NCBI GenBank assembly: GCA_965242795.1
Contig: OZ251505.1
Location: 3,348,001 to 3,412,000, forward strand
From: Bin18 sp965242795
GTDB lineage: Bacteria > Desulfobacterota > Binatia > Bin18
Reading direction: 5' to 3'
DNA length: 64,000 nucleotides
The notes under the pieces were generated by a model. That model worked only from the letters and a program-made list of their open reading frames with translations. It was not told the DNA's origin and did not search any database. This document shows, piece by piece, positions 9,072 to 16,048 of this stretch (position 1 is its first letter; every line of letters starts with the position of its first letter). A program made the translations under genes and the position numbers.

Positions 9072-10187
9072 ATGCAGGCAATCGATGGCGACAGTCATTT
9101 CATGGAGCCGCTCGACCTGTTCGAGAAGTTCACCGACGCCGAATACCGCGACCGCGCCATGCGCGTGGAGAAGGACGCCGCGGGCGGCCACCAACTCGTG
9201 TGCGACGGCAAGGTCATGCAGATTCTCGACGTGGACGAGCTGCTCAGCGCGGTCGTGGCCTACGGGCAGAAGGAGACCGGCCGGGACATCGACCATTTCG
9301 ACCAGTACCTGGTCCACAGCGCGGACTGGCAGGACATGGACAAGCGCATCGGCTTTCTGAACGCCGAGGGCATCGACGCGCAGGTCATCTATCCCACGCT
9401 GGGCCTGCTGTGGGAAGGCGACGTGGACGACCCGTTCCTGGCCGACGCGCTGTGCCGCGCCTACAACACCTGGGCGTTCGAATTGTGCGCCGCGCACGCC
9501 GACCGCCTGTTCCCTGCGGCGCACATTTCGTTGCGCGATACCCGGCTTGCCGTGGCCGAAATGCAGCGCGTCGCCAAGCTGGGCTGCCGCACCATCTTTC
9601 TGGCCGCCATGCCGATCAACGGCCGGAGCTGGGGCCACCCGGACTTCGACCCGGTGTGGGCCGCGGCCCAGGACCTCGACCTGAGCGTCGGCATCCACTT
9701 GGCCGCCAACAAGGAATACACCGGCAGCCAGTTCTACCGCGACCGCGATCCCGGCTTCATGTACGTGACCATGAACATCATCCAGGACCCGCGCCAATGT
9801 TTGACGACCATGATGTACGACGGGGTGTTCGAGCGTTTCCCCAAGCTGCGCGTGGCGACCATCGAGGCCATGGCCGGCTGGGTCGGCGAATGGCTGGAAC
9901 GGTTCGAGTACCGCTACAAATACATGAAGGTGACGTCGGGCATGCAGCGGTCGCCGCGCGAGTATTTCGCCCGCAACGTGTGGATCAACGGGGACCCGGA
10001 AGAGCAGATGTTTCCGCTCATCGTCCCGCTGGCCGGGGACGACAAGTTCTTCGTGGGATCGGACTATCCGCACGCCGAAGGGTTCGTCGAGCCCATGAAG
10101 AAGGCGCGCGACCTGCTGTCGGCCTTACCGGAAACATCGGTCAGGAAGATTCTGGTCGAGAATGCGCGCACCTTCTTCGGTATCTGA
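9072..10187 (+). CDS. Amidohydrolase 2 family (metal-dependent hydrolase / decarboxylase)
   Basis: The 371-residue protein belongs to the amidohydrolase-related TIM-barrel family (PF04909), whose members hydrolyse lactones and amides or decarboxylate ring acids such as ACMS. It opens with AIDGDSHFMEPLDLFEKF, a variant of the N-terminal metal-binding motif with His rather than two His residues. It contains EGIDAQVIYPTLGLLWEGD, an internal AMAGWVGEWLERF segment and the late FVGSDYPHAEG motif whose Asp is the usual metal/catalytic acid. Start at 9072 has GGAGG eight bases upstream. It heads a plus-strand run and is followed 50 bp later by an SDR gene. Substrate unknown; many homologues occur in aromatic or terpenoid degradation clusters with LLM monooxygenases, as here. 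Confidence 0.88.
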   Translation: MQAIDGDSHFMEPLDLFEKFTDAEYRDRAMRVEKDAAGGHQLVCDGKVMQILDVDELLSAVVAYGQKETGRDIDHFDQYLVHSADWQDMDKRIGFLNAEGIDAQVIYPTLGLLWEGDVDDPFLADALCRAYNTWAFELCAAHADRLFPAAHISLRDTRLAVAEMQRVAKLGCRTIFLAAMPINGRSWGHPDFDPVWAAAQDLDLSVGIHLAANKEYTGSQFYRDRDPGFMYVTMNIIQDPRQCLTTMMYDGVFERFPKLRVATIEAMAGWVGEWLERFEYRYKYMKVTSGMQRSPREYFARNVWINGDPEEQMFPLIVPLAGDDKFFVGSDYPHAEGFVEPMKKARDLLSALPETSVRKILVENARTFFGI

Positions 10188-10237
10188 CTGCGGCATGCGA
10201 CCCGCGATCCGACGTGGAAGCCGACTGGAATGCAAGC

Positions 10238-11026
10238 ATGGAACTCCGAGACAAGATCGTCGTGGTGACGGGCGGTGCGAGCGGGATCGGCAAAGCGCTG
10301 TGCCGGCGCTTTGCGGACGAGGGGGCCGAGACCGTCGTCGTGGTCGATAGGAACGCCGCCGGCGCGGCCGAGGTCGCCGCGGCCATGGGCGGCGTGGCGA
10401 TGACCGCGGACGTGACCAGAGAACGCGACGTGCGGCACGTCGTGGAGTGGACCGAAAGCGGCCACGGCCCGATCGACCTGTTCTGCTCCAATGCGGGAAT
10501 CGCCGTTGCCGGCGGCGTGGACACCGCGGACGCGGACTGGCAGCGGAGTTGGGACGTCAACGTCATGTCGCACGTCTATGCGGCCCGCGCGCTGCTGCCG
10601 CGCATGATCGCGCGCGGGCACGGCTATTTCCTGAACACGGCGTCGGCCGCGGGTCTGCTCAACCAGATCGGCTCGGCCTCCTACGGGGTCACGAAACACG
10701 CCGCGGTCGGCTTTGCGGAATGGCTGGCGCTCACGCATGCGCACCAGGGCATCAAGGTGTCGCTGCTGTGTCCGCAGGCCGTCCGCACGCCGATGCTGGA
10801 CGACAGCCGCGGCGCGCAGGCCGCCAGCGTGGACGGGGCGATCGAGCCCGAGGAACTCGCCGCGACGGTCGTGGACGGTCTGCGTGCCGAACGCTTTCTG
10901 ATCCTTCCGCATCCGCAGGTGCTGGACTACCTGCAGCGCAAGACGGGCGACTACGACCGGTGGCTGCGCGGCATGAACCGCCTGCAGGAACGGCTCGCCG
11001 CGGAGGCGGCCGATGCCGAATCGTAA
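10238..11026 (+). CDS. Short-chain dehydrogenase/reductase
   Basis: This 262-residue SDR carries TGGASGIG near residue 12, an Asp at the end of the second strand (VVVVDRN) suggesting NAD preference, CSNAGIA in place of NNAG near residue 86, Ser in TASAAGLL, and the catalytic Tyr-x3-Lys in YGVTKHA near residue 152. The C-terminal 40 residues (HPQVLDYLQRKTGDYDRW) form an extension seen in SDRs that act on larger substrates. The ATG at 10238 has only a weak GGAA upstream; no better in-frame start is present. Its stop overlaps the start of the next gene by 14 bases, so the two are probably translationally coupled. Confidence 0.9.
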   Translation: MELRDKIVVVTGGASGIGKALCRRFADEGAETVVVVDRNAAGAAEVAAAMGGVAMTADVTRERDVRHVVEWTESGHGPIDLFCSNAGIAVAGGVDTADADWQRSWDVNVMSHVYAARALLPRMIARGHGYFLNTASAAGLLNQIGSASYGVTKHAAVGFAEWLALTHAHQGIKVSLLCPQAVRTPMLDDSRGAQAASVDGAIEPEELAATVVDGLRAERFLILPHPQVLDYLQRKTGDYDRWLRGMNRLQERLAAEAADAES

Positions 11027-11324
11027 CGCGGGCCGCGGGGCGCACTCCTCCCGGACGTCCGCGCCGCGTATGGAGAACCGTCCCTTCATCCCCGGCATGG
11101 TCCTGACCTGCCCGGAGCCGCGGTGCGGCTATGCGTTGTACGAGGTCACGCGCTGGGCGCTGACCGAGAACCTGCTCGACGACAACCAGCACTATCTGCG
11201 CCCGCTGTACGCCGCGATCCGGCCGCGCTCGGTCTGGTCGTCGCTGCGCTGCGGCTTCTGCGGCACGTCGCTGTACGACTATCGGCGGCGCGCACTGCAT
11301 ACCTTCGAGTTGGGCTGGTGGTAG
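11013..11324 (+). CDS. Small zinc-ribbon-like protein of unknown function
   Basis: I do not recognise this 103-residue protein. It has two cysteine pairs spaced like a zinc ribbon, CPEPRC near residue 33 and CGFC near residue 83, with a conserved-looking aromatic segment between and a terminal ELGWW. The start at 11013 overlaps the SDR gene by 14 bases and has GGAGG six bases upstream, which supports real translation. An internal Met (MENRPFIPGM) is possible but has no ribosome-binding site. The stop lies five bases before the LLM monooxygenase ATG. Position between a dehydrogenase and an FMN-dependent monooxygenase suggests an accessory, perhaps rubredoxin-like electron-transfer or metal-binding role, but CPEPRC is not a standard rubredoxin knuckle. 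Confidence 0.6.
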   Translation: MPNRNAGRGAHSSRTSAPRMENRPFIPGMVLTCPEPRCGYALYEVTRWALTENLLDDNQHYLRPLYAAIRPRSVWSSLRCGFCGTSLYDYRRRALHTFELGWW

Positions 11325-11329
11325 GCCCG

Positions 11330-12619
11330 ATGCAGATCCATCTGGCCGGCTTCGTGCTGTTCACGCCCGCGCCGCACATGCCGCTGTCGTGGATCTATCC
11401 GCGGCACAAGATCCACCACCGCTGGTACGAGGGCGACTACTGGGCCGCGGTCGCGCGCACGCTGGAACGCGGCAAGTTCGACATGCTGTTCTTCGCGGAC
11501 GGACTGGCCGGCGGCACGCAGCCGGCCCAGATCCGCTACGCGATCCAGTTTCCCAGCCACGACCCGGTCGCGCTGGTGACGTGGCTGTCCGCGGTGGCGA
11601 GCAAGCTCGGCTTCGCGGTGACCATGTCCACGACGTTCTATCCGCCGTTCCTGCTGGCGCGGACGCTGGCGACGCTCGACCACCTGACGCGCGGGCGGAT
11701 CGGCTGGAACATCGTGTCGTCCACGTCCACCGCAGAGGCGCGGAATTTCGGCCTGGACGATCTGCCGGCGCACGACGAACGCTACGAGCGCGCGGACGAA
11801 TACATGCAGGTGTGCTCCCGCCTGTGGGAGAGTTGGGACGCGGACGCGGTCGAAATGGACATGGAGGCGCGCGTGTTCGCCGACCCGGCAAAGGTCCACC
11901 GCGTGGACTTCAAGGGGAAATGGTATCGGACGCAAGGGCCGTTCACGGTCATGCCGTCGGTGCGGCGCCGGCCGTTCCTGTTCCAGGCCGGACAATCGGA
12001 CCGCGGCCGGGCCTTCGCCGCCCGACACGCCGAGGGCATTTTCAGCGCCGCGCGCGGCGTCAAGCAGATGCGCGCGTTCTGCGACGACATCGCGGCGCGC
12101 GCCGAGCGGCTGGGGCGCGACCCGGCGACCATTCCGATCATGTGGGCGGGGCAGCCGCTCGTGGCGCACAGCGAGTCCGAAGCCCGTGCCCGCTATGCCG
12201 AAATCCGCGGCCGGATTCCGCTCGAAGCCTCGCTGGCGCAGATGTCCATGCACTTCGACCTCGATCTGTTCCGCTTCGATCTGGACGCGCCGGTGCAGGA
12301 CCTGCAAGTGCCCGGCACGCGCGGGCTGTTCGAGATGTACCAGAAGTCCGACCCGCACATCACGCTGCGCGACATCGCGAAAACGTATCTGGCCGGCAGC
12401 GACACCAACCCGCTGGTCGGCACGCCGGCGCAGGTCGCCGACGCCATGCAGCATTTCATCGAGGCGGGCGGCGGCAGCGGGTTCCAGATCACGCCGCCGT
12501 ACTACGCACCCGACTACTTCGAGGACATCGTGAATCTGCTCGTGCCCGAACTGCAGCGCCGCGGGGTGTATCGGACCGAATATGCGGGCACGACGCTGCG
12601 CGCCCATCTCGGCGCCTGA
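11330..12619 (+). CDS. FMN-dependent monooxygenase, NtaA/SnaA/DszA (LLM) family
   Basis: The 429-residue protein matches the large LLM monooxygenase group that includes nitrilotriacetate monooxygenase NtaA and dibenzothiophene sulfone monooxygenase DszA. Landmarks are KFDMLFFADGLAGG, the loop GWNIVSSTSTAEARNFGLDD, the YERADEYMQVCSRLWESW helix, HRVDFKGKWYRTQGPF and FLFQAGQSDRGRAFAARHAE. These enzymes take reduced FMN from a separate reductase; none is obvious beside it. The ATG at 11330 lies five bases after the previous stop. Insertion of oxygen into C-N or C-S bonds is the family theme and fits the amide-handling genes nearby. The substrate is unknown. Confidence 0.9.
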   Translation: MQIHLAGFVLFTPAPHMPLSWIYPRHKIHHRWYEGDYWAAVARTLERGKFDMLFFADGLAGGTQPAQIRYAIQFPSHDPVALVTWLSAVASKLGFAVTMSTTFYPPFLLARTLATLDHLTRGRIGWNIVSSTSTAEARNFGLDDLPAHDERYERADEYMQVCSRLWESWDADAVEMDMEARVFADPAKVHRVDFKGKWYRTQGPFTVMPSVRRRPFLFQAGQSDRGRAFAARHAEGIFSAARGVKQMRAFCDDIAARAERLGRDPATIPIMWAGQPLVAHSESEARARYAEIRGRIPLEASLAQMSMHFDLDLFRFDLDAPVQDLQVPGTRGLFEMYQKSDPHITLRDIAKTYLAGSDTNPLVGTPAQVADAMQHFIEAGGGSGFQITPPYYAPDYFEDIVNLLVPELQRRGVYRTEYAGTTLRAHLGA

Positions 12620-12783
12620 CCCCGGAGGATCGGGGCTGCCTGGCTCGAACCCAAACGCGGATACCCAGATGAGAGAGGAGAGCACCCGATAGGTCGGTGG
12701 GGTCCTGCCGGTCGTGACGAGAGGCGATTTCTCGATCCAGAGAAAAGCCCGGAAACTTCCGACGTCTTCCGGTCACGGTCCGA

Positions 12784-12953
12784 TCATAGAAAAAGGTCGG
12801 CATGTGTTTCTGTCCGCCGGAGGATCAGGGGCCGTCCACGGATTTCGTACATGAGAATCCAGTCCGGGCCGACGTGCGCGTCCCACGTATCCGCAAATTT
12901 CCCGACAGTCTATGAGGACGCGCGTTTCCCGGCAACGGTTGAGCGGTGGCCAA
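12784..12953 (-). pseudogene. yafQ: yafQ toxin, 3' fragment
   Basis: Read on the minus strand, one frame gives LATAQPLPGNARPHRLSG. After a single-base loss near 12900 the next frame gives FADTWDAHVGPDWILMYEI, then RGRPLILRRTETHADLFL and a stop at 12784. This is the C-terminal two thirds of a YafQ/RelE-type mRNA interferase, including the His, His-Asp, and His-x3-Phe positions expected in the active site (RPHRL, DAHVGPDW, THADLF). The N-terminal part of the same toxin lies 1.65 kb away at 14599-14706. The fragment overlaps the last codons of the SGNH hydrolase gene in another frame, and an in-frame TAG precedes the second half. It cannot make a toxin. Confidence 0.85.
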
Positions 12954-14547
12954 CGCCTTGATCCATATAAGATTCGACCTCCCAAAGCGACACATAGTTG
13001 CCTTGGGCATCAGTGGAGAACTGACCGGTACGGATCTGACGAATCGGATAGGCGGGCAGTTGTCGGCTGGCAAAACACCCTCGGTCGCTGATTATCCCTC
13101 TGTTAGCTAATGAGAAATCCCTGTTCTCGAAGCCGTCCGGTCGCCTGTCTTCGGGGAGGACTCTGCCATCAACCGGTATCACATGCAGGAAGAACCTTGC
13201 CCGTGCGTGGGTTGGAGTACAATCCTCCTTGAAATAGATGAGACGATTCCCGTCAAGGTACAGGTCGAAGACGGAAGCGATGATCGGCTTGTCCAGCCCG
13301 GACATCACTTTCCTGCTCTCGTCCTTCAATGGCTCGCGCAAATCAAGTGCCAGGTATTTCTCCCGAATCCCGACGGCCGTCTTGCCCTCCCCCTTCCCCC
13401 GGAAGGCCGCGTAATACTGGAATATGGCTTCCTGCAGCCGACCCTCGGACAGACGGGGTTGCCCTATTTTCTCTCTAAGCACCCGATACAAGCAGACCGC
13501 CACCAACCGATTCCCTGCCTCATTCCAGTGCAAATCCTTCTTGAAGTAATAGGGGGATCGGTGCCTTGGCCTGGGATAAGCTGGATCCGCGGCCCCGAAG
13601 CAGGCGGGCAAGTCGATCACATCAACGTCTTCTGCGGTGAGCAGATCGACGACGGCAGGCTGAAAGTGAGGGAGGAGCGCGACGGAGAAGGTGTTTCCGT
13701 TGCGTTCGACTTGGCCCTTCCATCGGCGGATCAACAACCGAAAAATTTTCAGCGTGGTCTTCTGATCGTCATTGTCCAGTTCCCACCAATTCTTGAAGCC
13801 GTACCTCATGGCCCGGTCTTTCTCTTCCCGGTTTCTATTTTGCCCCTCCCCGGTTCGGATCTTCGATGTTGGTCGTTGTTTTCGTAAGATTAAGGAAGGC
13901 AATCGTTCGCCCGCGTCGAGGATCAGATAGGACATATGCAGCCTCCCGATAAGGGGTACCCACCAGGGCTCCTCAATCCCTTTATTCCATACTAGTTGGC
14001 CTGCCTCGTCCAGATGGAACTTCCCCCTTGCATGGATGTTCGAGAGATCGTTTGGACAGTACACGTAAAGGACATGGTCCAGGTCTTCGGAATAACGAAA
14101 ATGCTCGTAATACTGAAACAATTTGTCCGTCCCGTAGTTTCCCCTCCCGAAGTTCAGAACGTTGACTCTCTGTCCTCTCAGATTCAACAAATAGTCCAGA
14201 GGTTCGGTGAAGGAGTACTGTGCTGCCATGTCGGCATTCTCAGTAAAGGAATCGCCGAAGACGCCGATGTTGGTAGCGGAAGTAAGATCGGTTGCACTGA
14301 AATTCCTGTGTTGCCGGAGGGCGAGGTTGTTATAATAGACGGAGTGAGGCGCGAGGGTATCGGGGTGAAGTTTTCGAGATCGAGAGTTCGGCCTTCTGTT
14401 AAAGATCTGCCTTCCATCCCGCTGGAATTGCGCCTCGGCCAAGTATTGATATTTTGGATGGAATAGCCTCAGGGAAGTTTCGCACAAGGACAACCCGACT
14501 ATGCAAGATGCCAGCAGCAGACCCAGCTTGGCAAACAGGTTCCTCAT
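12910..14547 (-). CDS. Membrane-anchored SGNH/GDSL-type hydrolase (polysaccharide acyl-modifying-like)
   Basis: The 545-residue protein starts MRNLFAKLGLLLASCIVGL, a single membrane anchor or signal sequence. Block I of the SGNH fold is VFGDSFTENADM near residue 100 (Ser nucleophile), a Gly/Asn segment NFGRGNYGTDKLFQY follows, and the catalytic Asp-x-x-His is in DLHWNEAGNRL near residue 350. This pattern is shared with AlgX/DltD-like proteins that act on O-acyl groups of extracellular polymers. Residues about 420-530 (DLYLDGNRLIYFKEDC onward) form a separate beta-rich domain that I have seen, from memory, at the C-terminus of bacterial membrane glycosyltransferases. The last 14-16 residues come from out-of-frame yafQ sequence. 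GC content is clearly lower than in neighbouring genes. The start at 14547 has GAGGAAAGG upstream; 11 further codons are open upstream. Confidence 0.75.
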   Translation of the reverse strand: MRNLFAKLGLLLASCIVGLSLCETSLRLFHPKYQYLAEAQFQRDGRQIFNRRPNSRSRKLHPDTLAPHSVYYNNLALRQHRNFSATDLTSATNIGVFGDSFTENADMAAQYSFTEPLDYLLNLRGQRVNVLNFGRGNYGTDKLFQYYEHFRYSEDLDHVLYVYCPNDLSNIHARGKFHLDEAGQLVWNKGIEEPWWVPLIGRLHMSYLILDAGERLPSLILRKQRPTSKIRTGEGQNRNREEKDRAMRYGFKNWWELDNDDQKTTLKIFRLLIRRWKGQVERNGNTFSVALLPHFQPAVVDLLTAEDVDVIDLPACFGAADPAYPRPRHRSPYYFKKDLHWNEAGNRLVAVCLYRVLREKIGQPRLSEGRLQEAIFQYYAAFRGKGEGKTAVGIREKYLALDLREPLKDESRKVMSGLDKPIIASVFDLYLDGNRLIYFKEDCTPTHARARFFLHVIPVDGRVLPEDRRPDGFENRDFSLANRGIISDRGCFASRQLPAYPIRQIRTGQFSTDAQGNYVSLWEVESYMDQGVGHRSTVAGKRASS

Positions 14548-14598
14548 GCAACGCGCCCTTTCCTCGTAGGGTTCCTGCAATTCAATCTCCGTCTCCCT

Positions 14599-14706
14599 CT
14601 ACGCTAGAACTTCGATACATGCTTCGAGCTTTTGCAGATCCCAGCCCCGTTTTTTGATCTGCCTGTAATCTTTGAGAAAGCGGTTGGTATAGGAAATCTC
14701 CCGCAT
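14599..14706 (-). pseudogene. yafQ: yafQ toxin, 5' fragment
   Basis: The frame starts two bases after the dinJ stop and reads MREISYTNRFLKDYRQIKKR, then GWDLQKLEACIEVLA and a stop. This is the N-terminal 35 residues of a YafQ-type toxin. The continuation of the family (LA..QPLP...) is found at 12953 downward, so the gene has been interrupted by about 1.65 kb carrying the SGNH hydrolase gene. Catalytic residues are all in the separated 3' part, so this piece is inactive by itself. Confidence 0.85.
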
Positions 14707-14708
14707 AG

Positions 14709-14973
14709 CTATTTGTCGGAACTTCGTGTCTCGATGTCGGCGAACATCTCCTTCACGAAACCGAACCGCCGGAGATTCTCGGGAGATTCCTCAAGGGCGG
14801 CGACGGTCTGAGCGTTGGGCACGGTGCGCATCGAAGGGCAGCCCTTTGCACACGACTAGCTGGTGGAGGGCCATACGGATGAATTCCGTGGGCTTCAGCC
14901 CGAGTCGAGCGAGAACCGCTTCGGCTTTGAGTCCCGGCTCCAGCCTGATTTGGATCTGTTCGGTTTTGGGCAT
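14709..14973 (-). pseudogene. dinJ: dinJ/RelB-type antitoxin, frameshifted
   Basis: The frame begins MPKTEQIQIRLEPGLKAEAV and keeps the ribbon-helix-helix pattern through LGLKPTEFIRMALHQLVV and KGLPFDA. One extra base near 14822-14830 then moves the reading into a frame ending 13 codons later. In the next frame the expected tail continues as VPNAQTVAALEESPENLRRF, then GFVKEMFADIETRSSDK and a TAG at 14709. The repaired protein would be 88 residues, the usual DinJ size, with the C-terminal toxin-binding half restored. The yafQ 5' fragment follows after two bases, the standard dinJ-yafQ order. As assembled the DNA-binding half could still be made. Confidence 0.85.
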
Positions 14974-15096
14974 GACGACACCTCACGACGTTCGTTGCCG
15001 AAGACGGTTCGATAGTCGTCTTTTTATTGTCTGGTAATCTGGAGTGACAGGAGCGTCTCAGGGTGAAATTTCTCGGTTGATTCAATGCTGCGGTCC

Positions 15097-15163
15097 GAAC
15101 CCTTTCCCCCGGGGTCACGTCCGGGGCAGGCTCTAGCCTTCTCCCAAGGGGGGAGGGGAGAGG
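15097..15163. repeat. GC-rich palindromic intergenic repeat (partial copy)
   Basis: This copy contains GGTCACGTCCGGGGCAGG followed by CTCCCAAGGGGGGAGGGGAG. Both palindromic modules recur near 49980, 52511, 60544 and 63240. It lies between the dinJ remnant and the 3' end of the GrdB-like gene. The preceding bases (ATTCAATGCTGCGGTCCGAA) also match sequence at 8941-8960. Confidence 0.6.
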
Positions 15164-15187
15164 AAGCGAAACCGTTGTTGAGCGACG

Positions 15188-15997
15188 TCAGGCCGGCGCA
15201 GCTTCCTCGGAAAGCCGCATGTACGACGCGCGCCACTCGCCGGCAGTGTCCCAGCGGAACGGGGCCTGGACCGTGGTGCGCGGAAATCGGGCGGTCTCCA
15301 ACACGTCGAGCGCGGTGCCGACGATGGCGCGCTGCATGTCCGCGTCGTAGGGCCGGCCGCATGGGTTGCCGAGCGGGAAGTCCGTGAACACGAACCGCGG
15401 GACGCCGCACTGCTCGACAATGTCGCGCGCCGACCCGATCACGACGGTCGGAATGCCGTGCGCCTCGAGGTGCCGGGCGACCAGACTCACGGTCTGGTGA
15501 CACACCGGTCACAGGGCGACGAGGAGGGCCGCGTCCACCCCATCCTCACGACACCAGTCGAGGACCGCCGGGGCATATTCCTGTTCGGTTCGGCGCGCGC
15601 TGTAATCCGTCTTGACGCCGTAGAAGCGCGGGGACACGTCTCCGATCCGCCCGCTCGCCGCAGCTTCCCCCAGCCGTGCCAGCGGCAGAAACGTCTCCAC
15701 GTCGTCGGTATGCGTGGCCTGTTTGTGCCAGGACAGGTGGCGAGTGTACAGCGCCGCGGGGGCCGGGTCGGCCGGCGCGGCGTAGGCGGTGTACGTTCGG
15801 GCGTCCTCGGCCGACCGCGCCGCGGTCGTGACGGTCGCCAGCCGGCACTCGCGCAACGGTTTCGGCAAGGGACGGAACGGTACGTCCGCAAAGGACGCCC
15901 AGCGGTACGGATTGCCGTAGCCGCGTGCCAGATAGAACTCGCGCGACTTGTCGATGTAGCTCACGAACCCACGGTGGGTCGGATCGAAATCGTTCAT
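15188..15997 (-). CDS. GrdB/PrdB-like reductase family protein, candidate selenoprotein (in-frame UGA at codon 163)
   Basis: The frame starts MNDFDPTHRGFVSYIDKSRE at 15997 (GGAG eight bases upstream) and is open to 15188 apart from one TGA at 15509-15511. Similarity to the glycine/sarcosine/betaine/D-proline reductase selenoprotein B family continues on both sides: DWCREDGVDAALLVAL before the TGA and PVCHQTVSLVARHLEAHG, then FVFTDFPLGNPCGRPYD after it. Reading TGA as selenocysteine gives a U-P-V-C motif (U163, C166), a typical redox UxxC pair, in a 269-residue protein. A hairpin directly after the TGA fits the bacterial SECIS rule. Homologues with Cys at this position would be CxxC, so a simple nonsense mutation of Cys is the alternative. 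Selenocysteine machinery is not in the window. The gene follows an LLM oxidoreductase 51 bp upstream, suggesting shared substrate use. Confidence 0.72.
15480..15498 (-). promoter_or_regulatory. Candidate bacterial SECIS hairpin
   Basis: Ten bases after the in-frame TGA (minus strand) the sequence ACCAGAC-CGTGA-GTCTGGT forms a perfect seven-base-pair stem with a five-base loop. The loop carries G at its second position, 19 bases after the UGA. Bacterial SECIS elements are known to need a small apical loop with a G in its first two positions, roughly 16-37 bases after the UGA. The fit is by eye; SelB binding is not shown. Confidence 0.6.
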
Positions 15998-16048
15998 GAT
16001 TCGCTCCCCCTGTCCGTCTCGCACGACGGCGTGCGAGACGGCGGACAC

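Noticed and set aside
8664..10073. N-terminal extension of the SDR at 7842-8663 to 743 residues
   Set aside because: The extension is antisense to the amidohydrolase gene. The ATG at 8663 has a perfect AGGAGG and SDR similarity starts there.
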